Below, in pieces: positions 16,884 through 25,948 of a DNA stretch of 64,000 nt (position 1 is its first letter; each line of letters starts with the position of its first letter). This stretch comes from Pycnococcus provasolii. Lineage: Eukaryota > Chlorophyta > Pseudoscourfieldiophyceae > Pseudoscourfieldiales > Pycnococcaceae. The translations under genes and the position numbers were made by a program. The DNA is taken from NCBI GenBank assembly GCA_938743325.2, contig OW568880.1, positions 186,001 through 250,000 on the forward strand, in the 5' to 3' direction. Under the pieces are notes generated by a model, which saw nothing but the letters and a program-made list of their open reading frames with translations, was not told where the DNA came from and made no database searches.

Positions 16884-19343
16884 TCAAGCGTTATCATAGA
16901 TCTGCACGTTGCCTCCGACGGTCGGAATGCTGTCGAGACCGGCGAGATCCGTCAGCTTGACGTTGTTATAGATCTGCACGTTGCCTCCGACGGTCGTGAT
17001 GCCGTCGAGACCGGTGAGAGTCGTCAGCTGGTCGTTGTAAGAGATCCACAGGTCGCCTCCAATGGTCGTGATGTCGTCAAGACCGGTGAGTGTCGTGAGC
17101 TGGTCGTTGTAAGAGATCGTCAGTTCGCCTCCAATGGTCGTGATGCCGTCGAGAGCTTTGAGAGTCGTGAGCTGGTCGTTGGAAAAGATCTGCAGGTTGC
17201 CTTCAATCACTGCGAGGTTCGCCAAGGAAGAAAGGTCCGCCGCGGACTTAGTATTCGTTATACTAAGATCGCCTTCCACACAACGTATGCCGCGCGCCTG
17301 CACAGGTACGTCCTCATCCACGAAGTGCCAGTCGTCGTCATACGAGGTCAACGAGATGTCTCGCCCAAATCTGAGGTCACCAACCACCCATGTCACGCCC
17401 ACCAGGTCCTCGGCTTTCGTGTCGCTCGTCACGATCTTCTTTACCGTCCCACACCTCTTCTCGCGTGCTGTTCTAGTGGTAGTGGTGGTCGTCGTAGTAG
17501 TAGGCTGAGTAGTAGTAGTAGTGGTGGTGGTGGTAGTGATCGTCGTAGTAGTGGTAGTGGTGGTGGTCGTCGTCGTAGTGGTAGTCTTCAGATTTCGCAC
17601 CAACTCGCATGATTTACCGCAGAGCTTCGGACACTGATCAGCAATCGACTGCACGGAACACTGAGAGGCGTCAAGATAAGCACACAATTGATTGTCTGAT
17701 GCTGTCGGATCGATCGAACGCACCACATACGGAAGCACGCGCTCGTCAGGATCGGCAAGCTTGCCTTCCGACATCTTCGATGCGATCCAGTCGCGCACCG
17801 ATGCCACGGACGTGTACACGCCTAACGGCTTGCGCTTCGCCTCGTCGCATGGTGCACCCCAGCTCACGATCCCGAACACGCGTGGAGGCGTGCCAGGAGG
17901 CGCGCATTGTGTCGACGTGAAAATCGGACCGCCAGAGTCGCCCCTACAAGCATCGCACTTGCCGTCGTCAAAGCCCGCGCAGATCATCGTAGGACCGATG
18001 CGACCCTTGCCCCATACCTTCTCGCAGCTCTCGTGAGATCTCACTGGCACATTCACCTCCAGCAGAGCACTGGATGGTCGCCCGGTCTCGTCTTTGCCCC
18101 AGCCAGCTACCGTGCTCAAGCTCGTCGCGCAATACGCCGGATCGTCTTCACGTGTCGCAAGCGTCGCCACGGGCACTCGTGACGGCTTTTCGAGAATCAG
18201 CACGGCGACGTCGTATGCATGTTTTTCAAGTGACGCATCCTTGTACTTTTCATGTGCGAAGATGCCTGTGATACGCCCAGACTCCTTACACGCTTGATTG
18301 ACCACGTCATTGCACCCCATGTGTACGGCCTGTCCAAGTCGGATCGAATTCTTTCCCCCGTGCGGTGCTACGCAGTGCGCGGCAGTCAAGATGACAGTCG
18401 GTGCGATGAGCGTTCCGCTGCAAACGCTCATGTGAACAATCCACGGATACGCGTCACGCTTCACCACAATTGGCTCGGGCGACATGATCCTTGTCACATC
18501 CTCTGATCGTGTGTTGGCGGCGTCACCTTCATTGGCTGAGAGCTGTTGACCACTCGTGCACTTTGGCGTCGGAATAGAACACTGCTGCGTTATGCCACCA
18601 TCAGTGCTCCTGCTAAGGTCCTCCTCGCTCAGCGCCCTGACAGTATCCTGAGGCGGTTCTTCCTCAATGACAAGCTGCGGCTTGTTGTAAGAGTCGACAT
18701 CGTCGATGTTCATGGCGATGTTTGCACATGCCACACTTTCCGACTTTTCATTCACAAGCACGAACGCTCGTCCAATCACGTCGTGCACGGATAGGCGGCT
18801 TCGATCATCGATTGTGCGTGTTCCGCTTGGTCCAGGCAGCGACCCGTGCTTACCGCTCAAGTCACCAAGTGCGCACACTTCCTCTCGTGCTCGTGTCTCT
18901 TCCTGGTCTGGCGCACCCGTGCTGCCGTCACATCCTTTGCTGGCTTTGTAAACGGGCCACTCGACGTGTGGCGGAGCACGCTTATCCGGATCGTACATTG
19001 TCGTGAGCGCGCCGCGACACTCGTCGAGTGTCATGCCAGCGTCCACCCTGTCGATAGGCTCCGCGGCGATGTGCGCTTTAAATGCGCCCATCGCGCCAAG
19101 AAACGAGCCGGTGTCGTCGTATGTGACGTTGATGCGTACTGGTTCGTCCGCACGTGCCTGCGACAGCGTGACATTTCCGAGCGCGCCCAAAGAAGCTGAT
19201 GCTGATATGGGATATAACGAGCTTCCCACTTGTTTGCACGGTTCGCCATCTCTGCACTTCGCCGCGTCGACGACGGCACCATGAAGCAGCAGGATCTCAA
19301 CTATTAGGAGGAGGGGGAGGAGCACGCGCATGGATGGAGCCAT
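16884..19343 (-). CDS. Secreted SOD-like / trypsin-like serine protease / L-domain protein
   Basis: An 819-residue protein from ATG 19343 (MAPSMRVLLPLLLIVEILLL), which begins with a clear signal peptide. A Cu/Zn-SOD-like domain follows (about 30-190; CALGDLSGKHGSLPGPSGT, VIGRAFVLVNEK) lacking most metal-binding histidines. Then comes an S1 protease domain with the full triad: His in LTAAHCV, Asp in YDVAVL, Ser in CRGDSGGP. A Cys-rich ShK-like stretch (LCAYLDASQC..CPKLCGKSC), a long poly-Thr mucin-like linker and leucine-rich repeats of the receptor L-domain type (24-residue unit LTTLKALDGITTIGGELTI) complete it. An extracellular or wall-bound protease with a ligand-binding tail is inferred. 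The frame ends in mid-repeat at a TGA; see the downstream block at 16059-16883. Confidence 0.8.
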   Translation of the reverse strand: MAPSMRVLLPLLLIVEILLLHGAVVDAAKCRDGEPCKQVGSSLYPISASASLGALGNVTLSQARADEPVRINVTYDDTGSFLGAMGAFKAHIAAEPIDRVDAGMTLDECRGALTTMYDPDKRAPPHVEWPVYKASKGCDGSTGAPDQEETRAREEVCALGDLSGKHGSLPGPSGTRTIDDRSRLSVHDVIGRAFVLVNEKSESVACANIAMNIDDVDSYNKPQLVIEEEPPQDTVRALSEEDLSRSTDGGITQQCSIPTPKCTSGQQLSANEGDAANTRSEDVTRIMSPEPIVVKRDAYPWIVHMSVCSGTLIAPTVILTAAHCVAPHGGKNSIRLGQAVHMGCNDVVNQACKESGRITGIFAHEKYKDASLEKHAYDVAVLILEKPSRVPVATLATREDDPAYCATSLSTVAGWGKDETGRPSSALLEVNVPVRSHESCEKVWGKGRIGPTMICAGFDDGKCDACRGDSGGPIFTSTQCAPPGTPPRVFGIVSWGAPCDEAKRKPLGVYTSVASVRDWIASKMSEGKLADPDERVLPYVVRSIDPTASDNQLCAYLDASQCSVQSIADQCPKLCGKSCELVRNLKTTTTTTTTTTTTTTTITTTTTTTTTTQPTTTTTTTTTRTAREKRCGTVKKIVTSDTKAEDLVGVTWVVGDLRFGRDISLTSYDDDWHFVDEDVPVQARGIRCVEGDLSITNTKSAADLSSLANLAVIEGNLQIFSNDQLTTLKALDGITTIGGELTISYNDQLTTLTGLDDITTIGGDLWISYNDQLTTLTGLDGITTVGGNVQIYNNVKLTDLAGLDSIPTVGGNVQIYDNA
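17460..17585 (-). repeat. Poly-threonine trinucleotide tract
   Basis: Runs of ACG, ACC and ACT codons encode a Thr-rich linker broken once by Gln-Pro (17502-17507). The same Gln-Pro plus poly-Thr segment recurs at 16850-16883, marking the 624-bp tandem duplication. Such a tract is a likely site of length change and a likely O-glycosylated stalk. Confidence 0.8.
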
Positions 19344-19585
19344 TGAAGCAGTGCTGGAATAGAGGGAGGGAGGGGTGACAAGTGACAACGTCCGGGAGAC
19401 CTGAGGGGCAATTAAAAAAATTCAGGGGAGGGGAGGGGAGGGGAAGGAAGCTGTGAGCCTGTGCGGCTGTGCCCTGTGAGGATCCCGGTTCCGCAAAACC
19501 ACGAAAAGAAGGACCATTGACAAGCCATTGAAGAAGAGAACATTTCCACGTAGGAAGGCTAACCCCTAATTGTTGTTGTTGGCGA

Positions 19586-19606
19586 TTAGGGGTTAGGGTT
19601 AGGGTT
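19586..19606. promoter_or_regulatory. Telobox array in a divergent promoter
   Basis: TTAGGGGTTAGGGTTAGGGT lies between the protease gene (starting at 19343, minus) and the SOUL gene (starting at 19720, plus). It is the only conspicuous motif in the 376-bp shared promoter. Confidence 0.45.
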
Positions 19607-19719
19607 CTTGAATGTTTGTTTTTTTCCCCCCCCCTCCTTCTCCTTCTCCTTCTCCTTCTCCGCCACACACCATTTCATTTTACACATCTGTTTCTTGCTC
19701 CAGCGTACTGTAAGTAATC

Positions 19720-20409
19720 ATGAAGCTGTCGTGCCGTTCTTGCTCGTCGTCCTCCTCCTGCTCGTCGTCGTCGTCGTCGTCGTCGTGTCATCGCCATCTT
19801 ACTCGTCATCATACTCGTCGTCAATTCCATGGTCGCAGATCGGTGTCAGTGCGTAGTGGTGCATCTTCGTCGTCATCTTCACGTGTTGACGATACAGCCA
19901 TATTCACGCTGCTTCGTGCGTCGGAGAAAGGATATGACCTGCGGCTGATCGACGCACACCCCGCAGTGCAGACCACGTACACAAACCGAGGCGACGGCAT
20001 TGAAAAATTGGCGAAGTACTTCGACGGCGTAAACGCGGATGGCGTGAAATTTGCGTCGACGCAGCCGCTCTTCATGTGGCACGGCGAAGAAGGTGGGAAA
20101 GTGATGCGCCTACGCGTTGGCAAGCGCGTCGACGGCGAAACGGGAAGCCTGCCACCAGCACCCGAACCTGGATCTGAACTTGCACTCACCGTAGCCGGTG
20201 GTAACGCCGTTGCGGTGATCGTCGTCAAGGAACAGAACGTCACGCCGGACGTCGCCAAGGTGTACCTAAGCAGACTCAGGGAAATGCTCGCCGAGGATGG
20301 CATCGCGATGAAGCACGCGGATGAAAGCAGGTTCGGCGTGTGCCAGTATGGCGAACTGTATACGATGGCAGAACGGCTAAATGAGCTGCTCGTCGAAGTT
20401 GCGCTCTGA
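19720..20409 (+). CDS. SOUL-family haem-binding protein, probably organelle-targeted
   Basis: A 229-residue protein from ATG 19720. The first 55 residues are almost only Ser, Arg, His and Cys without acids, resembling a chloroplast or mitochondrial transit peptide. The rest has the SOUL pattern: YDLRLIDAHPAVQTTYTN, then GIEKLAKYFDGVNADGVKFA, STQPLFMW, a Pro/Gly loop, and a C-terminal VCQYGELYTMAERLNELLVE. SOUL proteins bind haem or other tetrapyrroles, and plastid members sit in plastoglobules. The match rests on overall order and spacing, so the family is likely but not certain. It shares a promoter region with the protease gene. Confidence 0.6.
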   Translation: MKLSCRSCSSSSSCSSSSSSSSCHRHLTRHHTRRQFHGRRSVSVRSGASSSSSSRVDDTAIFTLLRASEKGYDLRLIDAHPAVQTTYTNRGDGIEKLAKYFDGVNADGVKFASTQPLFMWHGEEGGKVMRLRVGKRVDGETGSLPPAPEPGSELALTVAGGNAVAVIVVKEQNVTPDVAKVYLSRLREMLAEDGIAMKHADESRFGVCQYGELYTMAERLNELLVEVAL

Positions 20410-20471
20410 GAGCATTCGACTTTTTCTGAAAAATTTAACAGTGTTACTATGAATATCTCTACAATTACGCT

Positions 20472-23012
20472 TTAATTGCCGTTGGTGCCGAATCGGAAGC
20501 CTTGGCGGTGATCTCCTGCTGCACCACCACCTAATCCTCGGTACGTCATTGGACGATCCTGGTCATCATCGTCGTTGTGCAGCTCATCGTCTTCATCTTC
20601 TTCTCGCCTCCGACGACGACGGCGAATGTTCGGTGGTGACGCCGTCGTGTTGTCAGGTGGCGTCGAATCCGGCGCATCGAAAAATGTATCCAAACCATCC
20701 GTCGTTGTACCCTCCTCGTCGGTGCTCCATGGATTTGAGCTCCACGGCGAAGAGCTGCTTTCACCCACGCGTCTCCGCTTGCTTTTTGTGCCCGTAGCGC
20801 CGTCGTTGCTACCACCGCGTTGTTGGGCCAGCTGAGGCAAAGAAGCTTGTACCGCCTCGGCAGCTCGGAACGTCATGTTGTCAAACTGAAACGGCTCTTC
20901 GGCTTGTACGCCAGAGAAGGGACTACTCGACTCCTCGCGACGCATCTCCTCCTCGGAAAAGATTCCCAGGTCGTCGTCGTCGTCCTCCTCCTCCTCCTCG
21001 TCCTCGTCATCCTCCTCCTCCTCCTCCTCGTCGTCGTCGTCGTCGTCGTCGTCCAAGACTACCTCGTCGTCGTCGTCGTCGTCGTCGTCGTCTTCTTCTT
21101 GTGTCATCTGACTCACATCTCCGCCACTCGTCGTTCCTGTTCCCGTTGCCGTGGTGAGACCCTCCGCGTCGTCGCCGACGTGGCCGTCGAGATCGTCCAA
21201 GCCGTAGTCATTCCCAAAGACGCCGCCCTCGCCATCATCGTCATCGTCACCTGCACGAGGCAGCTGCTGCGGCGCTGAGGCTGGAGCCGCAGCCACGGGG
21301 AAGAATTTCTGCTGAGACGCTGGCGAAGCCTCAGGTGGCTGCGTCTCCTGATCCTGCGATGGATACCTCCACCTCATGTAAACGAACAAAGCAACCACGC
21401 ATATGACGCTTCCCACCCAGAAGGTGCTGATGACGGCGCCGACGAGAAGAAGGCTCGTGTACCGGTTGCGGTACAGGAACCAGCTCAGCATGCCAAACTT
21501 CAGTTGCACCACCGCACTTGCACGCATCACCGTCGGAACGTCGCTGGGGCGTGGCGCCTTGTCGCCTGCCCTTCTCTGATGATGTCCAAATGACATGTGC
21601 TGCGGACCTTCCTCCGACGACGCGTGCTCGTCATCAGCAGCGCCGCGCCGTGCAAGGCTGACGGAGACGGCGGCAAGCGGGCGAGACGGAAATTCGCGCA
21701 CGTCTTCAAATGCAACGCACGCGAGCGGCTCCACCTCGTCAAGCCAGCCGAGAGCGCTCCATGGAGCCTTCCAGAGTCGACGCAGGAACATCGCGAGTGG
21801 GCTTCGAGGGGGTAGCAGTGCTGGCCTCGTGGCGGTAGCCAAAGTGTTCCCGTACGCGTCGACGAGCGTTGCGATGATCTGGAAGTTCCCGAGATGTCGA
21901 TTCACGTCGTCATCTGCAACGTCGAGGAAAAGGACGACGCGATAGCGCTGATTTGGCGCAAGAAGGCGAACGGACATTGGCGGAACTTTTTCCACGCGAG
22001 GCGACCTGTCTTTGGTGTCCCAGCCAACGCCGATGAGACGGAGAGGATTTGCAGCGATGCGCACGGGAAGCAGTATAGCAGACACTAGACGGCTCTCGCC
22101 TCTCTTCTCGTCGTCGTCCGACACTGCCGTCATGGGCGGAAGCGGGAGAGGATCTCGAAACCACACGGTGGCATTTGGCCTCCCATACGTGTAGTCGAAG
22201 TGAAGTGCCCGTTCGTGCGTCTCTGCGAGAGGCACGAGCGTTCCCCCGCGTCTCAGCGCAACGAAGCTCAGAAGAAACGCAAACGCGGCAATTCCGAAAA
22301 GGAGTGAGCAAACGCCTACAAGCAAGGCGAGCGCCTTGGCCCACGCGGGGAAGAGTCCGCTGATAGACGTGTCGGCAGCAGGAGGAGGGGGTGGAACTTG
22401 TGGAGAAGGATACTGCTGCTGCTGCTGCTCCTGCTGCTGCATGTACTGCGTGTACTGTGGTTGTGGCGCTGACCACGGTGCTGAAGGCATTGCTGCTGCT
22501 GCTGCTGCTGCTGCCGTTGGTTGCGGCTGTGGTTGTGTTGGTTGCTGCATCCACCATTGCGGCTCCTGCTGCTGCTGCTGCTGCTGCATCTGACGTTGTT
22601 GGTGTCTCTGTTGGTGTCTGCGTTGCGCCGCCGACCCGCCTCCTGATAGCGATGGCGACGACGAGAGCTGGTTCCACGTCGTTCGCAGTTCCTCTTCGGA
22701 GTCAACATCAGTACGGTCAAGTTCAGAGAGACCCCCCAACAGGTCGTCATCTGTCGTCAAACCACCACCACCTAACAACTCGGAAGCATCAGAATCCTCC
22801 TCCTGAGAATCTGAAAACTCCTGAGAATCCAACTCCTCCTGAGAATCCAACTCCTCCTGAGAATCAAACTGAGAATCCAACTCCTCATCTGAATCTGAAT
22901 CCGAGCCCGATAAAACTTCACTGGCGAGACGCGCACTGACACTTCTTAACACAGAAGCACCATTTTCACCACCACGAGACACGGGAGGAGCAGGCATGGT
23001 GGGACGCGCCAT
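20472..23012 (-). CDS. Seipin-like lipid-droplet biogenesis protein
   Basis: An 846-residue protein from ATG 23012. A Gln/Ser/Asp-rich N-terminus has repeated LDSQEE units (about 40-75) and poly-Gln. The first transmembrane helix is at about 224-250 (ALALLVGVCSLLFGIAAFAF). A lumenal beta-sandwich follows, with FDYTYGRPNATVWF, RYRVVLFLDVADDDVNRHLG, FQIIATLVDAYGNTLATATR and LLPPRSPLAMFLRRL. The second helix is at about 519-545 (LLLVGAVISTFWVGSVICVV). The conserved YxVxLxLxVxxxxxNxxLGxFxxxxxL core between two helices is the seipin signature. Seipin forms ER rings that shape lipid droplets. The 300-residue cytosolic tail is extremely acidic with Asp/Glu runs from trinucleotide repeats and is much longer than in usual seipins. 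Confidence 0.8.
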   Translation of the reverse strand: MARPTMPAPPVSRGGENGASVLRSVSARLASEVLSGSDSDSDEELDSQFDSQEELDSQEELDSQEFSDSQEEDSDASELLGGGGLTTDDDLLGGLSELDRTDVDSEEELRTTWNQLSSSPSLSGGGSAAQRRHQQRHQQRQMQQQQQQQEPQWWMQQPTQPQPQPTAAAAAAAAMPSAPWSAPQPQYTQYMQQQEQQQQQYPSPQVPPPPPAADTSISGLFPAWAKALALLVGVCSLLFGIAAFAFLLSFVALRRGGTLVPLAETHERALHFDYTYGRPNATVWFRDPLPLPPMTAVSDDDEKRGESRLVSAILLPVRIAANPLRLIGVGWDTKDRSPRVEKVPPMSVRLLAPNQRYRVVLFLDVADDDVNRHLGNFQIIATLVDAYGNTLATATRPALLPPRSPLAMFLRRLWKAPWSALGWLDEVEPLACVAFEDVREFPSRPLAAVSVSLARRGAADDEHASSEEGPQHMSFGHHQRRAGDKAPRPSDVPTVMRASAVVQLKFGMLSWFLYRNRYTSLLLVGAVISTFWVGSVICVVALFVYMRWRYPSQDQETQPPEASPASQQKFFPVAAAPASAPQQLPRAGDDDDDGEGGVFGNDYGLDDLDGHVGDDAEGLTTATGTGTTSGGDVSQMTQEEDDDDDDDDDEVVLDDDDDDDDEEEEEEDDEDEEEEEDDDDDLGIFSEEEMRREESSSPFSGVQAEEPFQFDNMTFRAAEAVQASLPQLAQQRGGSNDGATGTKSKRRRVGESSSSPWSSNPWSTDEEGTTTDGLDTFFDAPDSTPPDNTTASPPNIRRRRRRREEDEDDELHNDDDDQDRPMTYRGLGGGAAGDHRQGFRFGTNGN
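20975..21095 (-). repeat. GAC/GAG trinucleotide repeats in the seipin gene
   Basis: Imperfect CGT/CCT triplet runs (minus strand GAC and GAG) encode Asp/Glu tracts in the cytosolic tail. A second CAG/CAA run encoding poly-Gln lies at about 22410-22600 in the N-terminal part. Both are likely to vary in length. Confidence 0.8.
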
Positions 23013-23110
23013 GACGAGCCTCGGAGCGTGCGCAAATGACTTGGAGCCGTCCGTTTTCTCTCTCGTCGGGGGGGAGGGGGGGAGGGGAGCCCAAAACGCA
23101 AAGCAGGCCC

Positions 23111-23129
23111 CCTAACCCTAACCCTAACC
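23111..23129. promoter_or_regulatory. Telobox array in a divergent promoter
   Basis: CCTAACCCTAACCCTAACC, three tandem copies of a TTAGGG-type unit, lies between seipin (start 23012, minus) and the isochorismatase-fold gene (start 23366, plus). Confidence 0.45.
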
Positions 23130-23365
23130 GAGCTCGGTTCCCCTCCTAACCCCTAATAATCGAGTCCTCAAGCACTATCGTAAATTAGTGGGAAGAAGTC
23201 ATTCAGAAGTGGGATCCCGTGTGTGTGTGTGTGACAAGTTTTCGTGTTCGTCGTCGTCGTCGGTCGTTGTCGGTCGTTTGACAGCACTGGTGGTCACAAC
23301 AACGTGCAACAACACAGCTATTATTGTAATGCGCATGCATCACGCATAATAATTAATAATTAATT

Positions 23366-24016
23366 ATGTCGTCGTTCTCGCCGCAAACGCACTTGCGTGA
23401 CGTACCTATCATTCCATCGCAAGCTGTCCTCGTGGTGATTGACATACAAAATTTCTGCTCCCACAAAAATGGTGGACAGTGGAAGCAAGCGCCGCCAGGT
23501 TCGGGGGCGCCAAGTGATTACTACTGGAAGACTCTTGATGAAGTCGTGCTTCCGAACATCTCCATGCTACAGACATGTTGCCGCAAGGCTGGCGTGGAAG
23601 TGATGTTCGTCGTCATGGAGTCGCTCACCGTGGATGGGCGTGACAGGAGTCTAGACTACAAAATCTCCGGATTCAACATTCCGCGTGGTTCGTGGGACGC
23701 GCAGGTCTTGGATGTGATCAGGCCAATTGGGGACGAGATGGTCATCTCCAAAACGTCTTCTTCTGCGTTTGTGAGTACAAATATTGACTACGTCTTGCGC
23801 AACATGGGCAAGAAGCAGATCGTGATTGTTGGAGGACTTACCGATCAGTGCGTGGAGAGTGCAGTGCGCGATGCGTGCGATCTCGGCTATCTCGTCACGC
23901 TGGTTCCAGATGCGTGCATCACAGTCTCTGCTGAGCGCCAAAGTCGCACGCTTGACACAATCAAAGGCTACTGCCGTTATCGATCCGCAGATGAGCTCGC
24001 TGCCGAGCTAAGCTAG
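23366..24016 (+). CDS. Isochorismatase-fold cysteine hydrolase
   Basis: A 216-residue protein from ATG 23366. It has the catalytic triad of the family: Asp26 in VLVVIDIQNF, Lys129 in MVISKTSSSAF and Cys162 in GGLTDQCVESAVRDA, with the usual spacing and the cis-peptide region before the Cys. The length is normal for a single-domain member. Family members hydrolyse nicotinamide, ureidoacrylate, biuret or isochorismate. The PRGSW and SAF elements fit an amidohydrolase of the RutB/ureidoacrylate type better than a nicotinamidase, but the substrate cannot be set from the sequence. No targeting peptide is evident, so it is probably cytosolic. Confidence 0.85.
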   Translation: MSSFSPQTHLRDVPIIPSQAVLVVIDIQNFCSHKNGGQWKQAPPGSGAPSDYYWKTLDEVVLPNISMLQTCCRKAGVEVMFVVMESLTVDGRDRSLDYKISGFNIPRGSWDAQVLDVIRPIGDEMVISKTSSSAFVSTNIDYVLRNMGKKQIVIVGGLTDQCVESAVRDACDLGYLVTLVPDACITVSAERQSRTLDTIKGYCRYRSADELAAELS

Positions 24017-24091
24017 CCTAAGCTAGCTAGTAGGAAGTAGTGAGTGGGGAAAATGTTTTTTGTTGTTATACTTTTTCCTTTCTCATTATTA

Positions 24092-25366
24092 TCATTCTGC
24101 GATGAGTCCCTTGAGCCTTAGACCCATCTCGAAGCTGCTTAGCGGAGTGCCGTGCGCGTACACACTCTCGCCGAAGCAGTAGTGGTATGAGCTTCGAAAC
24201 GTATTCTCGTGCAGCGTGCTCAGCGTGTTGCTGCGGCACTTCAACTCGCAATACGCATACGCCGTCAGCACAAACCCGGGCGGGAGATGATGGCCAATGC
24301 GCTTCCGCCGCAAGCCACGAACGTGGCCCAAAACACCGTCCCCATCCTGCCTCATAGAGACGTCGTCGTAGTCCTCAGGCAACCAACGCGGCGTTAGCGC
24401 ATCTGCTGCACCGTACGCGTCATCCGTGCACTTCGCAATCAAACTCGAAGATGCCCACTCCACGCCCGCGTCGTCGCTCGCATTCGCACGTGACGCGAGA
24501 TACCTCAACCAGTTGTGAGGATGCTCCATTGCAATGTCCGGAAGCGTAACGTTAACATCGTCGTAATCGGCCCAAGCCGTCGTCGACAGCAGCGTTGATT
24601 GGCACATCGCAACGCAAAGTGGATACGAACTGCAGCATCTGCTATTCGTGTCGCAGGATTTTGCGAACAACAAATTTGCGTCTTCCCTCGCGCCGGGAGG
24701 AGGAGGACAGCATGCCGCAGACTTCTCCGCCGCAGAATGCGCGTGCCAGCGAGCAAGCGTGCACACGTTTCCAAACTCATCGGCAAGGTGCTCGACATCA
24801 CGCACCGACTTTTTGCACGACGGCCTTTTTTTGTCGTCATCGTTGTTCTTCTTGAGCATTAGCAGAGGGGGCGATCCCTCCCTCGCGTGCGTGATTGCAA
24901 TGAAGTGCCAGTATTCGCTTGGTATAGCACGCGGATTCCAAGAGCACCCGATTGCGAGTATGTTCTTACTACTACCACTACCGCTAGTAGGACGAGCGCC
25001 TTGATGAGAAAGAGCTGTTGTTGGTGGTGTGCAGTTCATGTGCCGCAATCGCAGGGCGTGCATGAACACCGCGGCGAGCGCGTTCCTCTGTCTGCTTTTC
25101 CCTCGTTTGCGTCTGATGTATTGCCTGCCTTTCATCGCCTTGCTCGCGAACGCCTTGTCGAGCGCCTCGTCGACGACCGTCGCCAGGTACGGCGCATCCA
25201 GCAGAGCCATGGCGGGTGAGATGGTCGCGCCATCGTACGCATCGAGCGCTTCTAATGATGACGACGGAAGCTGCGATGACGCCAGTGACACCACCATTAT
25301 TGACGACGACGACGACAACGCCATCCACGTTATCATCATCACCACGAACACCACGAGCTGAGACAT
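24092..25366 (-). CDS. SPRING1 (C12orf49/UPF0454) homologue
   Basis: A 424-residue protein from ATG 25366 with a hydrophobic N-terminal anchor (about 3-31). Two conserved cysteine blocks match the animal SREBP-pathway regulator SPRING1: SCDTNSRCCSSYPLCVAMC (238-255) and CELKCRSNTLSTLHENTF (373-390), followed by YHYCFGES (394-401). In the human protein, as recalled, the last block contains CLAKCRTSSQSVQHENTY and YCYGES, a close agreement in spacing and identity. SPRING1 is a Golgi membrane protein needed to activate site-1 protease. A Golgi or ER proprotein-processing cofactor is therefore inferred. The protein is longer than the animal form because of low-complexity inserts. Confidence 0.75.
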   Translation of the reverse strand: MSQLVVFVVMMITWMALSSSSSIMVVSLASSQLPSSSLEALDAYDGATISPAMALLDAPYLATVVDEALDKAFASKAMKGRQYIRRKRGKSRQRNALAAVFMHALRLRHMNCTPPTTALSHQGARPTSGSGSSKNILAIGCSWNPRAIPSEYWHFIAITHAREGSPPLLMLKKNNDDDKKRPSCKKSVRDVEHLADEFGNVCTLARWHAHSAAEKSAACCPPPPGAREDANLLFAKSCDTNSRCCSSYPLCVAMCQSTLLSTTAWADYDDVNVTLPDIAMEHPHNWLRYLASRANASDDAGVEWASSSLIAKCTDDAYGAADALTPRWLPEDYDDVSMRQDGDGVLGHVRGLRRKRIGHHLPPGFVLTAYAYCELKCRSNTLSTLHENTFRSSYHYCFGESVYAHGTPLSSFEMGLRLKGLIAE

Positions 25367-25658
25367 GTATCTTCAATCAATCAAGTGTCAAGGAAGGATC
25401 GCGACGTAATCGTAACGTACGAGTAACGGGCGCGTGTGACGACACGATCGTGCGACCCGTGGGACTACTACTTCCTACTACGCAGCGGCAGCGGCAGCAC
25501 TGAATGAAGCCCCTCCCTCCCTTTTCCTTCCTTTTTGCGACGGTGGAACGGGGCTCCAGGGAGAACCGGAGCAGGAAAAAAGTCAAAAAACCCAACAACA
25601 ACAAATCGGACTTTCAGTTGCGTGACAAACACAACACAACACACAAAAAAACGAGGCA

Positions 25659-25672
25659 TTAGGGTTAGGGTT
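25659..25672. promoter_or_regulatory. Telobox upstream of the SPRING1 homologue
   Basis: TTAGGGTTAGGGTT lies 293 bp before the minus-strand start at 25366. Degenerate TTCGGG repeats follow (25673-25711). The 582 bp between 25367 and 25948 hold no gene; a TG-dinucleotide run is at about 25788-25808. Confidence 0.4.
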
Positions 25673-25948
25673 CGGGTTACCTGTTCGGGTTTCGGGTTCG
25701 GGTTCGGGTTCCGGAGGCCGTTCCGTTCTTCAGGTTGGTTTGTTCTTCAGGTCGAGCTGTCGGTTTTCACTTTACATACAAAGTAAGTGTGTGTGTGTGT
25801 GTGTGTGCGCAACATCATAGTAGTGACATAGTCTGTGAATTCCTTCCTTCCTTCCCGTGCGTGTATTCTTGATGACGTTTTCCTTTCCTCGTCGTCCAGT
25901 ACCAGTGAGTGGTGTCAGTCGCATTCTTCACGGCAACAAGTTAGTTTG

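Noticed and set aside
23111-23129. Telomere or telomere-fusion scar
   Set aside because: Only two or three copies, in many separate promoters; better explained as telobox promoter motifs.
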